Both the position numbers and the translations under genes were made by a program. Of a stretch of 7,964 bases of DNA, positions 6,111-7,964 are shown one piece after another. The DNA is taken from contig JAEUUM010000412.1 in assembly GCA_016787375.1 (NCBI GenBank), positions 1-7,964 of the forward strand, in the 5' to 3' direction. Position 1 is the first letter of the stretch. Every line of letters starts with the position of its first letter. The notes beneath the pieces were generated by a model. The model searched no databases, was not told where the DNA came from, and was given only the letters and a program-made list of their open reading frames with translations. Origin of the DNA: Saprospiraceae bacterium. GTDB taxonomy: Bacteria; Bacteroidota; Bacteroidia; Chitinophagales; Saprospiraceae.

Positions 6111-6142
6111 TAGCGTGTCAGATAGATTTATCCGACACGCTA
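6111..6142 (-). terminator. Intercistronic hairpin between B and A
   Basis: Arms TAGCGTGTC (6111-6119) and GACACGCTA (6134-6142) pair over 9 bases. After one A-C mismatch the stem can continue with GATA/TATC around a 4-base loop. It starts 15 nt after the B stop and ends 16 nt before the A start. The downstream RNA is A/U-rich (UAUUAUAUC) but lacks a solid U run, so it may be a leaky terminator, or a processing or stability element setting the B:A ratio. Confidence 0.6.
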
Positions 6143-6157
6143 TTTTAATAAAGAAAT

Positions 6158-7964
6158 TTAATTTTTGATTAGCTTTTGGCTTTCTGTACTATCAACGAAA
6201 TCAAATTCAAGGAAATATATACCATTGGCAAATCCCGACAAATCCATTGAATGTCCATTAAGCGGTGATTTTTCTATCAACAATACCTGACCTAGACTAT
6301 TTGATATACTTACTCTTTGGCAAACTTTATTTGCTGGTATAATCAGAGTAATTTCATTTGAAGCCGGATTCGGAAAAAATCCTGAATTTAGACCCAAATC
6401 TTTAGTTTTAATTTCTCTTTCTTCTACTATTTCACAAAGATCTCTATCATTATAGTCATATTCTCCAATCTGTACTAGAATTGACCTCGCCGTATAAACA
6501 CCTTCACCTCCTTCAAGCGGGCATTGTTCTGCTATATCTTCAAGTTGAGAAATCTCAGTTGAATCTAAATTGGTTATACCCAAGGCTAATACCTTAAATA
6601 ATAGATTATTGGCAGTTTTTTGATTGGACTCGTAAATATATGAGGTGTTGATGGCAGTATTTTCGCTCTGTTGGGTTTGAAGTACAGTATCCCGACTCAA
6701 ATAAATGCCTTGAATGATCTGATCAGCATTTTGCTTGGTTGTGTTCAGATAATTGTATGCCTGTGATATAGCAGGCAGATTCGGCACCGTCATGTTTTCA
6801 AGACTATCCAAAAGCCTCACCATGTTGGCCTGAGAAGCTCGATAAGAAGCCATGTTTTGCATTTGGCTATATGTTGGTGCACCGCCGAATCTGATCTTGT
6901 TTTCGATACTTGCAAACTTTCCAACCGACTGGTTGGTATAGGTATTATAAAAACTTTGATAATCGGCATGTTCCTGCAAACTGCCCGGCCAATGCAAAAA
7001 GCTGGAATACAGCTGGCGCTTAGCCATCCAGGCATAAGAACCCGGATATACTGATGAGTGTAAACTGTCATTGCTGATAGCCAGATTTAATGAATCGCGG
7101 TTTGGTGCAGAACCAAAAATCTGAGGAGCACCAAACAGGCAAGAACTCTCTGGTGAACAGTGAAAACTATAATTCTGGCTGTTAATAATAAACCAATCTG
7201 CAGATATGTTTGCAGTAAAGACTGTTGTTCCGTGAGTTGGAAAATTGCCTGAATCGACTCTATATTCTGATTGTTGTATAAGTTTATCGTTTAATGAAGT
7301 ATGTGCTGCACCATACCAAGCATAAGTATTGTTCCATGTATTACCATTCCATTTTTGTTCGCCGGTCACTGCTTCATGGTCATATAGCAAACCAACATAG
7401 TGGTTGTTAAATTCGTTGCCTTTTATGATGTCATCAAGGTTGGGCCCGAAAAACTCCATCCCCTTCGGAAAGTCATTCATCTCATTGCATTGTATAAATG
7501 AAAATGCCGCTGTCTTATTGAATATACCTGCTGCTTTATTGTCTTCGGTACTTCCATTTTGTATAAACTGGTTGCAGCTCACTACCGTTCCAAAGTCATT
7601 TTCCAACACTACTCCATCTCCTTTTGATTTGCTTTGGGTGCGTATGATGTTACTCTCAATGCTGGTAAATGTATTAAAGCTTGACCTTATACCCACGGCA
7701 TCTCCATTGGCTGTAAGTGTATTGCTCTCTACTAACACCCCTTCAGGATAATTGCCTGCCATAAAGTTGTTGTTAACATTTGATACTACTGATGATCCCG
7801 GTGATGTACCATCGGTTACACTTAATATGTTTTCTTTGATGCCAACATTACTAAAACTCGTATTAAATAAAGACACAGCATTGTATTTAGAATCTATGTA
7901 ACTGCTTGTAAAACTTACCTTGTTCATCAAGCTGTTTTTCACCAACAACCCTGTTCTATTCATG
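6158..7964 (-). CDS. Beta-helix-type surface protein with T9SS type A sorting domain (B), 5' end beyond the window
   Basis: The frame is open to the window edge. The ATG at 7961-7963 is internal because no signal peptide follows it, so the true start lies outside. Counting from that ATG, residues about 1-200 hold short repeated strands rich in N, S and G with turns such as VESNTL, IESNII, VSCNQF, IQCNEM and IKGNEF, typical of right-handed parallel beta-helix (NosD/pectate-lyase-like) proteins. Residues about 280-440 are mostly helical and polar. Residues about 460-515 hold LDSTEI, QCPLEGG, ARSILVQ and DLCEI, a module I associate with large surface proteins of Saprospiria (from memory). The last 75 residues are a T9SS type A sorting domain (FFPNP, NGIYFLEF, KLIKN). 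No catalytic residues can be assigned. It lies directly upstream of A, and its C-terminal quarter is copied in B'. Confidence 0.8.
   Translation of the reverse strand, partial: MNRTGLLVKNSLMNKVSFTSSYIDSKYNAVSLFNTSFSNVGIKENILSVTDGTSPGSSVVSNVNNNFMAGNYPEGVLVESNTLTANGDAVGIRSSFNTFTSIESNIIRTQSKSKGDGVVLENDFGTVVSCNQFIQNGSTEDNKAAGIFNKTAAFSFIQCNEMNDFPKGMEFFGPNLDDIIKGNEFNNHYVGLLYDHEAVTGEQKWNGNTWNNTYAWYGAAHTSLNDKLIQQSEYRVDSGNFPTHGTTVFTANISADWFIINSQNYSFHCSPESSCLFGAPQIFGSAPNRDSLNLAISNDSLHSSVYPGSYAWMAKRQLYSSFLHWPGSLQEHADYQSFYNTYTNQSVGKFASIENKIRFGGAPTYSQMQNMASYRASQANMVRLLDSLENMTVPNLPAISQAYNYLNTTKQNADQIIQGIYLSRDTVLQTQQSENTAINTSYIYESNQKTANNLLFKVLALGITNLDSTEISQLEDIAEQCPLEGGEGVYTARSILVQIGEYDYNDRDLCEIVEEREIKTKDLGLNSGFFPNPASNEITLIIPANKVCQRVSISNSLGQVLLIEKSPLNGHSMDLSGFANGIYFLEFDFVDSTESQKLIKN

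Noticed and set aside
6095..6142. Separate promoter for A between the hairpin and its start
   Set aside because: Only 16 bases lie between the hairpin and the ATG and none resembles a -7 element; a promoter upstream inside B cannot be excluded.
7404..7751. 115-codon plus-strand ORF antisense to B
   Set aside because: It is fully antisense to the beta-helix gene, has no recognised domain and arises from the composition of the sense strand.

Overview
The window reads as chromosomal DNA of a Bacteroidota bacterium, with a style close to Saprospiria/Chitinophagia; the class is inference. Three proteins end in a type IX secretion (T9SS) type A sorting domain, there is a phosphate-selective-porin (OprO/OprP-like) gene, starts lack clear Shine-Dalgarno sequences, and the one credible promoter fits the Bacteroidota TAnnTTTG pattern. 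Every gene I accept is on the minus strand, so transcription runs from high to low coordinates. I see no rRNA, tRNA, CRISPR array or insertion sequence.

Right and centre (2225-7964): a cell-surface locus built from a repeated two-gene module. Gene B (6158-7964, 5' end outside the window) is a beta-helix-type T9SS protein. A hairpin separates it from gene A (4553-6094), a secreted beta-propeller-like T9SS protein. About 2.33 kb further on the module recurs as a 5'-truncated copy of B (B', 3820-4293), another hairpin and a second copy of A (A', 2225-3760). B and B' are only about 53% identical over the shared part, and most of A and A' is about 57% identical. One internal stretch of about 185 codons is about 96% identical, with DNA runs identical for up to 92 bp. 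That mosaic suggests homogenisation between the copies. The two inter-gene hairpins share a 9-bp stem in which three base pairs differ by compensating changes.

Middle (1943-2224 and 4294-4552): two short stretches without a confident gene. Each holds only a doubtful small ORF.

Left (1-1942): an MgtC/SapB-family inner-membrane protein (1502-1942) is followed by a likely terminator. After it comes the start of a phosphate-selective-porin-family gene (1-1257, 3' end outside the window). The region upstream of the porin carries a candidate promoter and two arrays of TTAAYA-like hexamers in exact 11-bp phase, which resemble PHO boxes. The porin family fold, the PHO-box-like arrays and the MgtC neighbour together hint at phosphate/magnesium homeostasis, but the regulatory link is inference.
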